In this document: positions 61,720 to 64,000 of the stretch, in pieces
How positions within the stretch are numbered: position 1 is the stretch's first letter
Layout of the letters: every line of letters starts with the position of its first letter
Source of the DNA: Cynocephalus volans
Taxonomy: Eukaryota; Chordata; Mammalia; Dermoptera; Cynocephalidae
NCBI RefSeq assembly: GCF_027409185.1
Contig: NC_084472.1
Span: forward strand, 17,408,524-17,472,523
DNA: 64,000 nt
Reading direction: 5' to 3'
The notes under the pieces: generated by a model
The model's input: only the letters and a program-made list of their open reading frames with translations
Told to the model about the DNA's origin: nothing
Database searches by the model: none
Program-made: the position numbers and the translations under genes

Positions 61720-61819
61720 CTTTTTTTTTTTTTGGCGGCTGGCCATTACAGGGAGCCAAACCCTTGACTTCAATGTTATCAAGCACCATGCTCCAACCAA
61801 CTGAGCTAATCGGCCAGCC
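61720..61819 (-). mobile_element. tRNA-Ile-type SINE, monomer
   Basis: GGCGGCTGGCCATTACAGGG, ACTGAGCTAATCGGCCAGCC; poly-T head. Confidence 0.88.
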
Positions 61820-61849
61820 CTCAACTTTTTAAATTGCTGCTTTTTAGTT

Positions 61850-61980
61850 CATCAGTAATTATCTTGTCTCCTTACACAGTTCCATGGTAAGTTTTGTAAG
61901 AGCAAAATTTGTTTTATATACCCCATAGTATCTGACACATAGAGGAGGTACTTGATAAATATTTGTTGATTATTCTGCAA
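61850..61980 (+). repeat. L2 3' end
   Basis: ATAGTATCTGACACATAGAGG and ACTTGATAAATATTTGTTGA follow the L2 terminus. Confidence 0.7.
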
Positions 61981-63102
61981 TTCTGCCTTTTTCTGAAATA
62001 GCCAATTAAAGTCATTCTCTGTAAATAATGGTTACAAGTTAAAAACCAAATGGGCAGTTTTATATTAAATAACATGCAGAAAGCTGCTGATCATGTACTG
62101 ATCATTCACAGATATTTTATCTTACAAAAGTTATTACTAGGGAATTTTCCTATTAGTGTGGTAAAAATTGCAGCTCTTGTTTTAAAGTGTGGTTTAAAAA
62201 ACATTAAGATGAACAAGAGTTAGAATGAAAAGTAGTCTTAATATTTGATAAAATGCTGTAATATCAGTAATTCCTCACTGAAAATAAAAGGTAGGAAAGC
62301 CTATGAATCTTGACATTCATACAAAATTGTATATGCCCAAATAGCCCCTCCTCCCCTGTTATTTCTCTGTGAGAATAACTGCCAAAAACATTTATGCTTT
62401 CTGGCTCTAGGTTTGAGTTAACTTGCCAGTGTTTTCTTTAACATATTTTCAGTGAATTTTTATGTTACGACAATCTGTCATTTCAGTGTTCCTATAGAAA
62501 TTTTATATATCAAGAGAATTTCATAAATCAAATAAGCCCAACTTTTGTATTTGCTCATACTTAAATGAAGAAATCTGGAATTCAAATAAAGGTGTCAAGA
62601 ATATGTGAAGGGTTTTGCCAATTTAAAACAATAATATTGAGGTGGAAAATTTTAGTTTTTCATTCTGGTGAATTCCCTCAGAGAAGCTAGTGAACTAAGC
62701 TCAATGATAACAGATAAAAAATACATACTAGCTTCTCCTGTTTCCTTTCCTTACTCCTAAATCTTAGTTGCAAGTAAATATACTTACCAGTTTCTTACAT
62801 ATAAAGACCTCTCCTCTAAAATCAGAACCACTTGTGATTTGAGTGGCAATCTAAATTCCAACTTTCTTATTACAAAACACAAAAATCAGCTTCTGCAGTA
62901 AAGGCAACTCATACTGAGAACTTCTAAGTCTAGATACCTTCAGTAATATGCTACAGAAGTACAAAGACACGTTGGCTCCACATTTTATACAATATACATG
63001 TAAAGCAATTTTAACTTTAAAAAAAAGTAGATGTGTATTACTGCGATGTCAGCAATTGATTCCTTTACCCAGATAAGGTAAATCAAAATTCAATGCAACC
63101 AG

Positions 63103-63193
63103 TTTATTTTTTATTTTTTTGGTGGCTGGCCAGTACAGAGGGTGAACCTGGGACCAGCACCACACTCTAATCAACTGAGCTAATCAGCCAGCC
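63103..63193 (-). mobile_element. tRNA-Ile-type SINE, monomer
   Basis: GGTGGCTGGCCAGTACAGAG, AACTGAGCTAATCAGCCAGC; poly-T head. A deletion affects the anticodon region. Confidence 0.85.
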
Positions 63194-64000
63194 CTCAATA
63201 CAAGCAATTCATACGTCAAAGCTAAACCTCTAAAGACTACCAAAGTTAACTTGGATATACCACATATGAAAGTACTTCAAAAGAAACAGAGGTAGAGAAC
63301 CATTTCAAAATATTTTAATTACACTCAAAACTGATATAGAAAAGAAAATGAAATCAATCAATGGTCAAAAATTCAGATGTGCTATTTCCAAATCATTGAT
63401 TAGATTTGGGCAAAGAAAGAAACCCTCATATACTCAAATACTGGAAACACACCAACAAATCTACCATTTTCAGGTTTTAGTTACAAAGCCTGAGATCAAG
63501 CTGGATGGGAAAGAGAATGATGCAGATAATTCGTAAGACATAATAAACATTAATGGAGTGTCAATACCAAGTGTTTTTCCTAATGCTTCATTTACTTCTA
63601 CATTCTCTTCAGAAATCTAGCTCAACAGTTCCAAAAGAAGGAAAGATAAAGAATAAGGAAGGAGAGAAAAGTTATCACATTAAAGTTTTTGTCACCTAGG
63701 CAATAGGCAAACCATAAATATATAAACCTTTATATATGGTTTAAAAGTATATAAACCATAAGATAAAATTTTAAATACAAAGTTTACATTAAGAGTAAAC
63801 TTTATATTTGCACAGTGCGCTACGCCACAATGTGCCACAGAACCAAAGGGAGGATGAAGACATAAAAGAATTAAGCAAAGTGACCTTAAGAACTTAAAAG
63901 AGCTGTAAGTCAGCAAAGGAGTAACTTTTTAAATAAGATTTCTAGAATTGGGAAATTTAGAGGAGAGATTTAATCTAGTTGATGACAAGATGACCACTGA

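Larger units (their letters stand above)
60461..64000 (-). other. ROCK1 intron 27 (part)
   Basis: No further ROCK1 exon is recognisable up to the right edge. The stretch holds a MIR (61540-61660), an L2 end (61850-61980), two SINE monomers and AT-rich sequence. Confidence 0.65.

Overview
This 64 kb window is mammalian nuclear DNA. Short exons sit in long repeat-filled introns, with GT-AG splice sites, L1, L2, MIR, MaLR LTR, Tigger and hAT-Charlie fossils, and one CpG island. There are no Alu elements. The dominant young SINE is a tRNA-Ile-derived family with monomer, dimer and GC-rich forms, which fits the CYN SINEs described from colugos (Dermoptera). The best guess is therefore a flying lemur such as Galeopterus. 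The genus is an inference from SINE type, not a database match.

Two protein-coding genes are present, both on the minus strand. USP14 (proteasome-associated deubiquitinase) fills 1-37.2 kb. Exons 1 to 12 can be read exactly and give residues 1-345 in one continuous frame, including the ubiquitin-like domain and the catalytic Cys114. The rest of the catalytic domain lies beyond the left edge. Its CpG-island promoter is at about 36.8-37.6 kb. ROCK1 (Rho-associated kinase 1) enters from the right edge. Its last six exons (57.2-60.5 kb) encode the split PH domain with the embedded C1 zinc finger and the C-terminal tail, followed by a 3' UTR of at least about 1.4 kb.

Between them (about 37.7-55.7 kb) is an intergenic stretch with no recognisable gene. 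It is built of old antisense L1M, MaLR/ERVL-type LTRs, MIR, L2, a mariner-like hairpin element and several SINEs. The USP14 introns hold many L1M 3' ends, three short young L1 3' tails with G-rich tracts, a composite L1-like element with a 105-bp minisatellite, a hAT-Charlie fossil, Tigger elements and one retroposed sequence of unknown source.

The tandem arrangement of USP14 downstream of ROCK1 on one strand matches the mouse order. It is the arrangement that the human-specific pericentric inversion of chromosome 18 broke. I see no operon, CRISPR, phage, defence or other undescribed system; the findings are mainly about repeat biology and fine gene structure.
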